64,000 bases of DNA from Nostoc sp. S13 (GCF_029379315.1 NZ_JAQYWQ010000013.1:1-64000); one strand, 5' to 3'. Counted from the stretch's first letter, positions 10,350 to 20,321 are shown. Numbers and translations are program-made. The notes: generated from the letters alone by a model not told the origin.

Positions 10350-10471
10350 TATAGGACTCCTATTTGATTTTTGAAAAAACTCCGTACAACTCGAAAGGGC
10401 TGATTCCCCATTCCCTACTCCCTACTCCCTGCCTACGCAAATAAGTTCAAGAATCAAATCGGATTGCTATA
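10350..10471. mobile_element. MITE-like element, family B (TIR TATAGSANTSCGATTTGATTTTTGA-type)
   Basis: Left TATAGGACTCCTATTTGATTTTTGAAAA, right TCAAGAATCAAATCGGATTGCTATA; same ends as 49874-50023. Confidence 0.75.
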
Positions 10472-10739
10472 ATTAGTTCAATGACAGTTGGTGAAAATAC
10501 TTATTTTGTGTTTAGTTACTTTAATATTCCTTTTACTTTCTATTCATAATTACTGCCTTCAAAGTAGCTAAACTTCATACTTGAGAATTTACCCTACCTT
10601 TTGACTATTGCTTAGAAAAAAATAATATCCGGCTTCATCATTACTTAAATTAGATGTCATTAGTTATACCATTGTTTTAGCAGCTTAAATGATTGATATT
10701 AGAGAAGTAGTTTAAAAATATCGCTTGTCTCTCTAATAC

Positions 10740-10907
10740 ATGAATAAAAAATGGGCTGCTAAACGACTTACAATCAATCTCACATCAACCGAGGCACAGA
10801 AGCTTGAACAATACTGTTCAATTACGGGGAGACCAGCAACCGATGTGATTCGCGAGTTAATTCGCTCTCTTTCTCCTCAAAATGAAAAAGTCTCTGAAAC
10901 CTTGTAA
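10740..10907 (+). CDS. Small ribbon-helix-helix (CopG-like) protein
   Basis: MNKKWAAKRLTINLTSTEAQKLEQYCSITGRPATDVIRELIRSLSPQNEKVSETL (55 aa; below the ORF-track cutoff). Confidence 0.65.
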   Translation: MNKKWAAKRLTINLTSTEAQKLEQYCSITGRPATDVIRELIRSLSPQNEKVSETL

Positions 10908-11053
10908 ATCAGAGTCAGCACATCTGAATTTATGAGTGAAATATAGTGTTTTACAGTGATCAATTTTCCTGCAAACACGCGACATAGGTAGCAACTGAAC
11001 ACAATCTAGATGTGATTCTGCTCGATTTAGCCATGCTCAATATAGATGGTTTA

Positions 11054-11125
11054 AAAATTAAATATGCGTTATCAAGAACCCTTGTAGAGACGTAGCACTG
11101 TTACGTCTCTACATTCTTTTTCGCG
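11054..11125. mobile_element. MITE-like element, family A, degenerate core copy
   Basis: AAATTAAATATGCGTTATCAAGAACCCTTGTAGAGACGTAGCACTGTTACGTCTCTACATTCTTTTTCG; terminal GACATCTCC repeats eroded. Confidence 0.65.
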
Positions 11126-11131
11126 CCTATA

Positions 11132-11560
11132 TCTGACTTTTCCCGTTAAGTGTTTCTAGCAAGCTGCCAACTCTTTCTACGAACGCGAATAGCGTGTCGC
11201 AGACAGACGAACTCTCTGAAAGCTTATTCCTTTGTGTCCTTTGCGACGGCAGTCGCTCATGGGGAAGACCACGCCAGATGCTTCTCCCAAGGGGAGACGC
11301 TACGCGAACAAGTCGGCGAAGCCGCCCAACGCACTGGCTCCCCAAGACCGCGCTGCCTCTCCTTTGCGGTTCGTTTTTTCACAATTTTGCGTAAGTCCTG
11401 ATTCAAACGAATATCGCCCAATTCACAGGTCGCAAAATTTTTCTCCCACCAGTCCAATAAACAGCTTGTTACCTTTAGCACTGAATTTTAATTACTGTAC
11501 TGTGTTTTATCCACAATCCTTTATGAGCAAGCTTTTTGAGACTTAACGGGAGAAGTCAGA
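11132..11560. mobile_element. IS-derived element with 20-bp terminal inverted repeats
   Basis: TCTGACTTTTCCCGTTAAGT at 11132-11151 versus ACTTAACGGGAGAAGTCAGA at 11541-11560 (19/20 complementary); carries a transposase-like fragment. Confidence 0.75.
11353..11481 (-). pseudogene. Transposase N-terminal remnant (Tn5/IS4-like)
   Basis: MLKVTSCLLDWWEKNFATCELGDIRLNQDLRKIVKKRT resembles W...F...LGD.R...RL of Tn5-type N-terminal domains; lies within the TIR pair. Confidence 0.5.
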
Positions 11561-11680
11561 ATGATTGCAGCGTCCTGCACGTTTTTCAATCACTTCCCCT
11601 CACAACGATGGCAACTTGACTATGATGTGGTTGAATAGATAAATCAAGTCAACTCTAAAAAATCAATATTTTAATTAACT

Positions 11681-12340
11681 TTGACCACAGAACTAAAACA
11701 TCTTACAACCACAAAATACGCTTTATCACTACACACCACCACTCCCGAATTGGGTTTGGGAATTAGTAATTTGTCCGGCGAGACTCGCTCTCAAGTTTGG
11801 AATTTGGGACGTGATTTATCTAGCTTAATACATCAATATTTAATTGAGTTTATCAAACCGCAAAGTTGGGCAGATTTGTCCTTTATCGCAGTTGCAAAAG
11901 GCCCTGGCGGCTTTACGGGAACTCGGATTGGCGTTGTCACTGCCCGTACTTTAGGGCAACAGTTAGATATTCCTGTATTTGCGATTTCAACTTTGGCTGG
12001 GGTAGCTTGGTCAGAAGTAGGCAAAAGTCAAAATCTAAAAACTCTTGCTGTGGAAATGCCAGCACAACGAGGTCAAATTTTTGCTGCTATTTATCAGTTT
12101 GAGCCAGATGCTTCTAAACTAAGAGTGTGTTTGTCAGATAGAGTGTTGACACCTGAAGCATGGCAGGAAACTTTAGCGAATTGGAAGACTGATTATCAGC
12201 TAATTCACGCCCAATCTGGGTTAGCAGCGACAGTAACCAGTATTTTGGAACTAGCTAATCTCGATTGGGAAGAGGGCAAATGTTCTAATTGGTCAGAGGC
12301 TTTGCCATATTATGGGCAGCATCCAGTAGATGGTGTATAA
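11681..12340 (+). CDS. tsaB: tRNA threonylcarbamoyladenosine biosynthesis protein TsaB
   Basis: ALSLHTTTPELGLGISN, AVAKGPGGFTGTRIGVVTARTLGQQLDIP; TTG start. Confidence 0.9.
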   Translation: MTTELKHLTTTKYALSLHTTTPELGLGISNLSGETRSQVWNLGRDLSSLIHQYLIEFIKPQSWADLSFIAVAKGPGGFTGTRIGVVTARTLGQQLDIPVFAISTLAGVAWSEVGKSQNLKTLAVEMPAQRGQIFAAIYQFEPDASKLRVCLSDRVLTPEAWQETLANWKTDYQLIHAQSGLAATVTSILELANLDWEEGKCSNWSEALPYYGQHPVDGV

Positions 12341-12454
12341 CAGGCAAATCGGCAGGCGATGGTTCTACCGTGCGTATGGTGAGATTCAGAAATTGAGCCA
12401 CTAATAAAGCGTGGAAAAATTTGGTTGTTTAGGTATCAAGTAAGAATTTAGAAG

Positions 12455-13513
12455 TTATAAATATTGATAGCAGAGGGAGAGTGGTAAAGGTGAAACGTGA
12501 GTGTTAAATAGCACATGGTACAAATAGCGATCGCAAAACAGCCACAGCCAAAGTGGGAGAGTAACCAGCAATACTATAGCCCCAGCAGCTAAAGCAGTTA
12601 CCGCCAGATCGCGATCAAGATTGAATGTCTCAGCAATTACCAGTGTGGCGAAAGCTGGAGGCATGGCCATTTGTAGCACGATGACTTTTGCGATCGGCCC
12701 AGTTAATCCAAACAGTGGTAATATACTGCCCAATATCAAAGGAACTAGCAACATTTTGATTCCCAAACTCATCCCTGCTTGTGGTAGGCTACCCCAAGAT
12801 TTGAGCAGCGCCAGTCGCATCCCAATTAACATCAAAGATAAAGTTACGACACTCCAAGCAAATTTCTCTAACCAGAATTCCGCGACTGTGGGAATTGTCA
12901 CCTCCCGAAACAGCAAGCCAAATCCGAAACCCCATAGTGCAGGATTAATTAAGATAGCCCTAGCAGTCTGCCAATAATTATGCATACCGCCGCCAAAACG
13001 TGCTGCTAGTAACACACCCAAGCCATAAGTTCCTGGGAATGAACCTAACAAATCGTAAAATAGCGCCCAAGCAAAGTATTCCTTACCTACCATTGCTAAG
13101 GTAATGGGAAAGCCAAGATAACCTGTATTACCTAACATTGCTGCTAATATCAAGCTAGCCTGAGTCGATTTTTGGGGGACAGGATTTTTAAAATAGGCTT
13201 GTGCTTTAATTCCTAACCAAGCTAAAAATCCTCCTAGTAAAATAGCTAGGTAAGCGATCGCAGGTGCAATCCAAATTTGCCCCGACAAGCTAGATTGACG
13301 CAAAAACGATACTATGCTGATGGGTACTCCCACCCAAAAGAGAAACTGTCCCAAACGTGTAGGAACTGTCACAGGTAGTTTGCGTCCCACAATAAAACCT
13401 ACCAGGACTAATCCTCCCAGCTTGACGTATAGTTCTAAAAGGTTTATCAAAATTGCGCCTAAAAACCACAGATGTAAAATGCTAGCTGTTACGTCTACTT
13501 TTGTCCAGTACAA
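12455..13513 (-). CDS. AEC family transporter (auxin efflux carrier-like permease)
   Basis: Multi-TM ORF with AEC-type N-terminus (LYVKLGGLVLVGFIVGRKLP) and NTGYLGFPITLAMVG motif. Confidence 0.85.
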   Translation of the reverse strand: MYWTKVDVTASILHLWFLGAILINLLELYVKLGGLVLVGFIVGRKLPVTVPTRLGQFLFWVGVPISIVSFLRQSSLSGQIWIAPAIAYLAILLGGFLAWLGIKAQAYFKNPVPQKSTQASLILAAMLGNTGYLGFPITLAMVGKEYFAWALFYDLLGSFPGTYGLGVLLAARFGGGMHNYWQTARAILINPALWGFGFGLLFREVTIPTVAEFWLEKFAWSVVTLSLMLIGMRLALLKSWGSLPQAGMSLGIKMLLVPLILGSILPLFGLTGPIAKVIVLQMAMPPAFATLVIAETFNLDRDLAVTALAAGAIVLLVTLPLWLWLFCDRYLYHVLFNTHVSPLPLSLCYQYL

Positions 13514-13552
13514 AATCTGTTATGGCTATCCCACAGAAACAGGAGTTTACCC

Positions 13553-14356
13553 TTGAATAAGGCTGGGTTTTCTGGAAAACCGCAAAACTCATCGAATGAC
13601 CTTGGTGATGATATTCCAGTGGCTGTACGCGATACCCCTGATGCAACACCTAAAATTTGGTTGCAACGCCGAATTGTGCTGATTGGGGGAGTAACGGGAT
13701 TTGTCCTGCTGGCTTTAATTAGCGGTTTTTTGTTTTTCGTCACGGCACCCAAAAAAACCGCCGATTCTCAACCTTTGCCAGCTAATTCTGCTCCTACAAC
13801 TCCAGCAGCATCAAATAATTCTAGCGATACTGTGTTAGGGCATTTTCCATACCCAGAAGCTCCTGAATCAGAACTAGTAACTATCTCCGCAAAGAGGAGC
13901 ATTAGAATGCGAAAAGCTGCTGCCCAAAAGTTTGAGCAGATGGTAGCAGCAGCGCGAAGTGCACGTGTAATTTTAGTACCAATTTCTGGCTTTCGCTCAG
14001 TCAAAGACCAAGATCCGTTGTTTTTTGATGTCGGTGCCCAACGAAATCAAACGCCAGCAGAACGAGCCGCCCTCAGCGCTCCTCCTGGTCATAGCGAACA
14101 TCACACAGGTTATGCTGTGGATATTGGAGACGGAGCAGTACCAGCAACTGATGTCCAACCTAATTTTGACCATACCAAGGCTTATCAATGGCTGCAAGCA
14201 AATGCAGCGCGTTTCAGCTTTGAAATGTCATTTCCTAAAGATAATGTTCAAGGTGTGAGTTATGAGCCTTGGCACTGGCGTTTTGTAGGCGATCGCGATA
14301 GTTTGGAAATGTTCTACAAAGCCAGAAACTTGAAACCCGCTAAGATATCGCCATAA
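13553..14356 (+). CDS. D-alanyl-D-alanine carboxypeptidase (VanY/M15B)
   Basis: SGFRSVKDQ, PPGHSEHHTGYAVDIGD, YEPWHWRFVG zinc-peptidase motifs; TM anchor; TTG start. Confidence 0.9.
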   Translation: MNKAGFSGKPQNSSNDLGDDIPVAVRDTPDATPKIWLQRRIVLIGGVTGFVLLALISGFLFFVTAPKKTADSQPLPANSAPTTPAASNNSSDTVLGHFPYPEAPESELVTISAKRSIRMRKAAAQKFEQMVAAARSARVILVPISGFRSVKDQDPLFFDVGAQRNQTPAERAALSAPPGHSEHHTGYAVDIGDGAVPATDVQPNFDHTKAYQWLQANAARFSFEMSFPKDNVQGVSYEPWHWRFVGDRDSLEMFYKARNLKPAKISP

Positions 14357-14360
14357 AAGA

Positions 14361-14562
14361 CAGGAGTCAAAATAATTCGTAATTGTTAATTCGTAATTCG
14401 TAATTATTACCCCACGCATAAATGTGTTTGCTCTGAATAAGTAATCAAATTTATTTTTTTCATCAATAAATTGATTTGCTCTGTACCCTCAATGAATTAA
14501 TTAAGAATTCATAATTAATTCTTAATTACGAATTACGAATTAGGAATTATTCCGTCAGGAGT
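14361..14562. repeat. Inverted pair of AATTCGTAATT-type repeats between convergent genes
   Basis: GACAGGAGTCAAAATAATTCGTAATT... and its near reverse complement ...AATTACGAATTAGGAATTATTCCGTCAGGAGTC. Confidence 0.65.
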
Positions 14563-14570
14563 CATTGGTT

Positions 14571-15620
14571 TTACCTCCCCTCTCCTAGTGGAGGCTGAAG
14601 CGCCACTTCCTTAAGAACTGGACAGTAGTATTCAGCAATTTTTTTAGTGATCGCATCTGGTCGGGAAATTTTATCTAGATTGCAAAGTAAAATCACGGTA
14701 ATTTTGTCATCAATAAAGCGGGTAATGTTACTTGCGAATCCTAATATCGAACCATTATGACTAACTACTCGGCGATCGCCATAATTTAATACCCACCAAC
14801 CTAAACCTGCAACATATCTCAACTTTTCCCAATCATCCCCCTGATTTGAAAAATGAGGAGTCCATATTTTATCAAGGGTTGATTGCTTTAACAAAGTTGC
14901 ACTACAAAGCGCCTGTTCCCACTTCACCATATCTTCTACACTGGAGAGTTGACCTCCAGCAGAATAGGTGACTGAAGGACTGTAATAAGGTTTATTAACG
15001 AGTTTGCTGTTTAGCAACCGATAGCCAGCAGCCCGGTGTAGCACAATGTCTTTGGGATCATTCATCACGGTTGCATTCATTCCCAAAGGAGCAAAAATAC
15101 GATCTTGCAACAAATCTTCATAAGATTGTCCAGTTAACTTTTCTAGCATCAAACCCAGTAGATAGTAGCCTGTGTTGTCATAGGCGCTAAACTCACCCGG
15201 TTGGAACTTGAGGGGTAGTTGAGTAACTAGAGCCAAAATTTCAGATTTAGATAAATCAAGATGGGTAATTTCCCAGTAGTTTGGGGCATCGGTATAGCTA
15301 GGAATTCCAGACTGATGAGACAGAATATGCCCGATTGTGACATTTTGCCACGTTATGGGTAGATGATCGAGATAATCTGCGATCGCATTTTCTAGCGAAA
15401 TTATCCCTTGCTCTACCATCATCATTGTGACTGTAGCGGTGAAAGTTTTACCGACAGACGCAATTTCATAAACTGTATGTTCAGTAGCTGGAACAGAGTG
15501 TTCAACATTCGCCAATCCATAGCCCTTAACTAAAACAGGTTCACCTTCCTGCACCACTGCAACAGAAAGTCCAGGAATCTGGTTTTTAGTCATTGCGGCT
15601 CGAATGTAGTCGTCAATCAC
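14571..15620 (-). CDS. Serine hydrolase, beta-lactamase/class C family
   Basis: YEIASVGKTFTATVTMMMVEQG (SxxK), YDNTGYYLLG (YxN), HNGSILGF. Confidence 0.9.
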   Translation of the reverse strand: MIDDYIRAAMTKNQIPGLSVAVVQEGEPVLVKGYGLANVEHSVPATEHTVYEIASVGKTFTATVTMMMVEQGIISLENAIADYLDHLPITWQNVTIGHILSHQSGIPSYTDAPNYWEITHLDLSKSEILALVTQLPLKFQPGEFSAYDNTGYYLLGLMLEKLTGQSYEDLLQDRIFAPLGMNATVMNDPKDIVLHRAAGYRLLNSKLVNKPYYSPSVTYSAGGQLSSVEDMVKWEQALCSATLLKQSTLDKIWTPHFSNQGDDWEKLRYVAGLGWWVLNYGDRRVVSHNGSILGFASNITRFIDDKITVILLCNLDKISRPDAITKKIAEYYCPVLKEVALQPPLGEGR

Positions 15621-15678
15621 GATTCACCTCATTTTTGTTTGGCGATAGCGAGACAAAATAATTCCAAATTACAAAATA

Positions 15679-15765
15679 GACATCTCCGGAAAAGAATGTA
15701 GAGACGCGAAATTTCGCGTCTCTACAAGGGTTCTAGATAACGCATATTTAATTTCTGGAGATGTC
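15679..15765. mobile_element. MITE-like element, family A (87 bp, TIR GACATCTCC, TA flanks)
   Basis: TA-GACATCTCCGGAAAAGAATG...ATTTCTGGAGATGTC-TA with internal palindrome GTAGAGACGCGAAATTTCGCGTCTCTAC; one mismatch to the reverse complement of 46535-46621. Confidence 0.9.
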
Positions 15766-15949
15766 TAATGTATTTTTAACCAATTCTATGGATTTAAGTT
15801 GCTTCAGCTTATAACAAGCAGCAAGTTTTGTGGCTCTTATCTTTCTCCCTGCTGCAAAATCCCCATTTTGTCACATCCAGACTACGAACCATATAGCTGC
15901 GTGGTTGCCGGCTATTAGACATTGGCTGATAGACATTGGTTATCAATGG

Positions 15950-15983
15950 AAAACCCGCACTCTCTCGTAGGAGTGCGGGTTTT
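15950..15983 (+). terminator. Rho-independent terminator-like hairpin
   Basis: AAAACCCGCACTCtctcgtagGAGTGCGGGTTTT. Confidence 0.7.
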
Positions 15984-16046
15984 GGCTATTGGTCATTAGT
16001 TTTGATTATCTTCCAGCCCAGTTGGGTTGTCAGCTTCCCCGGCGTT

Positions 16047-16094
16047 CCCATGTGTTCTAGCTACGACTCTGGTATTGTAGCTATAACACATGGG
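16047..16094. other. Long hairpin in intergenic DNA
   Basis: CCCATGTGTTcTAGCTAC-(12 nt)-GTAGCTAtAACACATGGG; 18-nt arms with one mismatch. Confidence 0.7.
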
Positions 16095-16246
16095 TATGTC
16101 CAACAAAAAACCCGCACTCTCTCCTAAGAAGCAAGTTTAGACGCTTACGCATAAGCCTAGATTATGTGGTTCTTTATAAAGCTGTCGCAAATACCGCCTG
16201 AAAAGATATCAAATGGGTTTTATATACACGATAACTTAAAATACAA

Positions 16247-16268
16247 CCATCGTGTATATACACGATGG
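16247..16268. promoter_or_regulatory. 22-bp perfect palindrome CCATCGTGTATATACACGATGG
   Basis: Self-complementary; extra half-site TATATACACGAT at 16221-16232. Lies just beyond the 3' end of the 16280-16726 CDS. Confidence 0.6.
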
Positions 16269-16279
16269 CTAATTTCCTT

Positions 16280-16726
16280 TTATTTGAGCAATTTTTTCCA
16301 GCAATGCTCTAATTTTTTCAAGCTTATATTTTTTTGTACTAACTCACTGCCAAATACTCTTTCCATTTCTTTTGATATGTAAGTGTACTCGTTTTCAGAT
16401 TCTAATTTCTCTTTAGACTCTAGAGCCTTCTGAAGGTACGTCAAATGTTCAGGTAGTTCTTTTACTACTTTGTCTGAAATTTTGTCAGCTTTTTCATTAA
16501 CCAGTTTTTTTAGCTTTGTTATTTCGGTATCTATTTCAAACAGCTTTAGATATTCTGCTTCTAAATCCCTCTCTAGAATCTCTTCCTTAGTGACTTGTTC
16601 ATCTAACTTGACAATGTATGCCCACTGGGAACCAATAACTTCAGAACAAATCACCTCACCACCTTTATCTTTAAATTTTCCCGTAGACGCAATTACACGA
16701 TCGCCTGGCTTATAATTCTTACTCAT
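16280..16726 (-). CDS. Hypothetical protein with KOW-like N-terminus and coiled-coil-like helices
   Basis: MSKNYKPGDRVIASTGKFKDKGGEVICSEVIGSQWAYIVKLDEQV followed by charged helices; internal ATG preferred. Confidence 0.6.
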   Translation of the reverse strand: MSKNYKPGDRVIASTGKFKDKGGEVICSEVIGSQWAYIVKLDEQVTKEEILERDLEAEYLKLFEIDTEITKLKKLVNEKADKISDKVVKELPEHLTYLQKALESKEKLESENEYTYISKEMERVFGSELVQKNISLKKLEHCWKKLLK

Positions 16727-17053
16727 GATTTTGGTAAAACGCTTAAGTTTAATTACTAAAGAAACTACATCGTCATCTTGGGTTATTCCGAAAGCATAGT
16801 TGAAATAATCTGTAAGGCACATTCAAATTCAAGAAATCAATCGTCCGTTTCTTAGCTACTTCCCCTCTTTGGTCATACCTGCTTCATAAAAAGTTACAAA
16901 AGTCAGTTTCTGTCTTTTGAGCTTTATTTTCTAACATTATGGCTAAAATCATCTCTTTGAAATGAAAGTCTTGTTTAGCAAGGATTATTGTTTTTTATCT
17001 GGAGAGCGTGATGAAAGAGCGCTAATTAAGAATTATTTTAATTCTTCCTTGCC

Positions 17054-18895
17054 CTAGTCTCCAGTCACATGTCCTGAATTGGGGGTTTTAGCTTCTGATG
17101 GCTCAGGCTGAGGTTTTTGATACTTACCTGGATACTTGTGCTGAAAATAAGCTTCCAACACTTGTAAAACCATCGGGCCACAAATAGTACCACCATGCTC
17201 GCCAGTATTTTCACCAAAGGCCACAACTGCAATTTCCGGTTTATTACTAGGGGCATAAGCACCAAACCAAGTATGATTTGGGCGACCAACGCCGGCTTCA
17301 GCAGTGCCACTCTTTCCAGACGCTGGGGGAATTGTGGGCACGTTCAAGCTCTTACCTGTACCCTCACTCACCACCTTCCGTAGTCCCTCACGGAGAACTT
17401 TGATAGTTTCCGGTTTCATATTTAACGATGAGCGCCAACTTTTTGCTTCTTCGTTGTCTTTGAGCAAATGCGGCTGAACTCGATACCCGCCATTAGCAGG
17501 GACAGAAAACATAATCGCCGATTGCAGGGGTGTCACTTGCAAAGCACCTTGACCAATTGACATATTAATGGTGTCACCCACACTCCAAGGTGTTTTTAAA
17601 ACTTTCAGCTTCCATATTTCATCTGGAACCAAGCCTTTTGATTCTTCGTTAGAAAACTCAATGCCAGTTTTTTGACCAAACCCGTATTTGCGACTCCATT
17701 CGATTAAAGTTGGGCCACCGACTTTTCTACCAACTTGATAGAAGAAAGTATCACTACTCATAGCGATCGCTCTGGGAAATCCTAATGGCCCAAATCCGGC
17801 GTGGTTCCACTCACCAAAAGTCACCCCCCCAACAGTCAGGGAACCAAAGGTCTGTAATACTGAGTCAGGGGAGAATTTACCTGATTCCAGTCCAGCTGTT
17901 GTAGTGACAATTTTAAAAGTACTGGCGGGCGGAAAGGCACTCAGGGCACGATTGATCAACGGATGCTCTTTACCTTGCAAGCTTTCCCAATCTTTCTGGG
18001 AGAGTTTTTGTTTGGAGAAGATATTTGGGTCAAAGGTGGGGTAAGATACCATTGCTAAAACAGCACCATTCTTTGGATCAATTGCGGCGATCGCGCCTCG
18101 GTGATTTCCCAAAGCTTTTTCTGCTGCCTTTTGCACATCTAAATCTATGGTCAGGTGCAAATCGTTACCAGCTTTTGCCTGTTTCTCTCCCAAAACCCGG
18201 ATTGGTCTACCCGCACCATCTACTTCCACCTGCTGACCGCCCCATTCGCCCCGCAGAGTTTTCTCATAAGCCTTTTCCACCCCCATCTGACCGATTACAT
18301 CTCCCAGTCGGTAGCCTGACTCCTTCTTGTCCTTTAATTGGTCGGCGGTCAACTCCCGCGTATAACCTAGTACATGCGCCAATAGCTTGCCGTGGGGATA
18401 ATAACGTACAGAATCGGTATTGATTTCCACTTCCGGGAGTTCATTTTTATACTCTTTTAATGCCGTGATTTCTGCTTCATTTAGATCACGAGCAACTCGG
18501 ATGAGTGAAGAAGAATTAGCACCTGCTTGTTCTAATTTCTTTTCCATCTCATCTTGCGAAATGTTGAGAATTTGCGCTAGACGCGGGCCGACTACAGACC
18601 AGGAAGGCTTAGTATGTGCCATCGGCCACAAATATACAGAGCTAGGGTAGCGAGTACTAGCTAAAAGCTTACCATTCCGATCAAAAATATTGCCCCGTTC
18701 CGGTTGTTTGAGAATCATCCGAATTCGGTTCGCCTCGGCTCTTTGGCGGAGTTTTGGCCCTTCAACAATTTGCAAATATGCCAAACGTGCCTCAATCCCA
18801 ACGGTGATTAATAGGGTAAATACAATTAAAAATATTGATTGGAAACCACGTCCAACTGTACGCGTATCTTTTTTGCTGCCAAATGATGGGAACAT
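17054..18895 (-). CDS. mrdA: Penicillin-binding protein 2
   Basis: RGNIFDRNGKLLAST, AFPPASTFKIVTTTAG (SxxK), MSSDTFFYQVG (SxD-type), SGKSGTAE (KSG). Confidence 0.93.
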   Translation of the reverse strand: MFPSFGSKKDTRTVGRGFQSIFLIVFTLLITVGIEARLAYLQIVEGPKLRQRAEANRIRMILKQPERGNIFDRNGKLLASTRYPSSVYLWPMAHTKPSWSVVGPRLAQILNISQDEMEKKLEQAGANSSSLIRVARDLNEAEITALKEYKNELPEVEINTDSVRYYPHGKLLAHVLGYTRELTADQLKDKKESGYRLGDVIGQMGVEKAYEKTLRGEWGGQQVEVDGAGRPIRVLGEKQAKAGNDLHLTIDLDVQKAAEKALGNHRGAIAAIDPKNGAVLAMVSYPTFDPNIFSKQKLSQKDWESLQGKEHPLINRALSAFPPASTFKIVTTTAGLESGKFSPDSVLQTFGSLTVGGVTFGEWNHAGFGPLGFPRAIAMSSDTFFYQVGRKVGGPTLIEWSRKYGFGQKTGIEFSNEESKGLVPDEIWKLKVLKTPWSVGDTINMSIGQGALQVTPLQSAIMFSVPANGGYRVQPHLLKDNEEAKSWRSSLNMKPETIKVLREGLRKVVSEGTGKSLNVPTIPPASGKSGTAEAGVGRPNHTWFGAYAPSNKPEIAVVAFGENTGEHGGTICGPMVLQVLEAYFQHKYPGKYQKPQPEPSEAKTPNSGHVTGD

Positions 18896-19040
18896 AAATA
18901 ATTCAAAATTTTTGCATTCAAAATTAAAAATGAATAAACGCAATCCTAGCTAGCCTTTTAGCAATTGCTAAAATGTAATTTGAAGGCATGTTAGCTTCAT
19001 CAAAGAATGTCTCCTAAGTGTATACTTTTATGGTGGGGGA

Positions 19041-19058
19041 ATACTCAGTAATGAGTAT
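19041..19058. promoter_or_regulatory. Inverted repeat ATACTCAgtaaTGAGTAT upstream of potA-like gene
   Basis: Perfect 7-bp arms, 4-nt spacer, ~135 bp before the ATG. Confidence 0.35.
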
Positions 19059-19193
19059 GAAAGAATCCGGCGAGTATATTCTTGAACAATTGTTTTTGGC
19101 GGATACAATAAACCAAAGTGTCAAATCTAGTCTGAACAATAGACTAGATTAATTGACAAAATAACCTAAGATCACGGCATTCTACTGAGGATT

Positions 19194-20321
19194 ATGGCTC
19201 AAATTGTCATGCAGAATCAGAGGGGGATAACAACTTTTCAGCCACTTGATGTTGAACTGCGTAACGTCTTCAAGTTTTTTAACCAAGAACCAGCAGTACA
19301 TGGAATCGATTTGGATGTCAGACAAGGAGAATTTTTTAGTATTTTAGGCCCCTCCGGTTGTGGTAAAACAACAACACTGCGCTTAATTGCTGGGTTTGAA
19401 ATCGCTGACGCTGGCAAGGTGTTGATTCAGGGTCAGTCTATGACTAATGTGCCGCCTTACCGCCGACCCGTCAATACTGTATTTCAAAGTTACGCTCTAT
19501 TTAACCACCTGAATGTTTGGGATAACATCGCCTTTGGACTGAGGTTAAAAAAAATACCCAAATTGGAAATTGAAGCTAGAGTCGAAGAAGCTTTAAAACT
19601 CGTGAAAATGGAAAGTTTACGATCGCGCTTTCCCAATCAACTTTCTGGTGGTCAACAGCAACGTGTCGCCTTAGCAAGGGCTTTAGTCAACCGTCCCACC
19701 GTCGTACTACTGGATGAACCTTTAGGGGCGTTAGATTTAAAACTGCGTAAGGAAATGCAGGTTGAGTTATCAAATTTACACAAAGGCTTGGGAGTGACCT
19801 TTGTAATGGTGACACACGATCAAGAAGAAGCATTGTGTTTAAGCGATCGCATTGCCGTGATGAACCAAGGCAAAATTGAACAAGTTGGCACTCCCAGCCA
19901 AATTTACGAACGTCCCCAAACATCTTTTGTTGCTGATTTTATTGGCGATACTAATTTATTCAGTGGCGAAATTGTCGCGGTAGACTCTTCTAATGTGCAA
20001 ATTTTGACAAAAACGGGACTCTCAATTCTCATTAGCCGCGCTGAAGATACACCAACTGAAATATCACAAGCGGTGGTAGTGAGTGTGCGTCCAGAAAAAA
20101 TACAGCTTTCGCTTTATTCACCCAATTTGCCAGCTAATTGCTTTGAAGGACGGCTTGTGAATGTTATGTATTTGGGCACACACGTTAATTATGTTGTGGA
20201 ATTAACAAATGGCATTAGCATAAATGTGTTGCAACCTAATACTTTTGGCGGTTTACCAGACCGCAACACGCCCATCTACGCTTGGTGGACAGAAAATGAT
20301 TGTTTAGCTATTAGTCAATAG
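19194..20321 (+). CDS. potA: ABC transporter ATP-binding protein, spermidine/putrescine type
   Basis: Walker [10 protein letters not shown], signature [15 protein letters not shown], Walker B VVLLDEP, TOBE-like C-terminus, PotA-like [18 protein letters not shown] context. Confidence 0.88.
   Translation: MAQIVMQNQRGITTFQPLDVELRNVFKFFNQEPAVHGIDLDVRQGEFFSILGPSGCGKTTTLRLIAGFEIADAGKVLIQGQSMTNVPPYRRPVNTVFQSYALFNHLNVWDNIAFGLRLKKIPKLEIEARVEEALKLVKMESLRSRFPNQLSGGQQQRVALARALVNRPTVVLLDEPLGALDLKLRKEMQVELSNLHKGLGVTFVMVTHDQEEALCLSDRIAVMNQGKIEQVGTPSQIYERPQTSFVADFIGDTNLFSGEIVAVDSSNVQILTKTGLSILISRAEDTPTEISQAVVVSVRPEKIQLSLYSPNLPANCFEGRLVNVMYLGTHVNYVVELTNGISINVLQPNTFGGLPDRNTPIYAWWTENDCLAISQ

Noticed and set aside
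11150-11546. Plus-strand ORFs 11150-11401, 11194-11394 and 11232-11546
   Set aside because: Overlapping frames across a dispersed-repeat block inside the IS remnant; no protein-like composition.
18025-18423. 132-aa ORF antisense to PBP2
   Set aside because: Fully inside and antisense to a well-supported CDS; shadow ORF.
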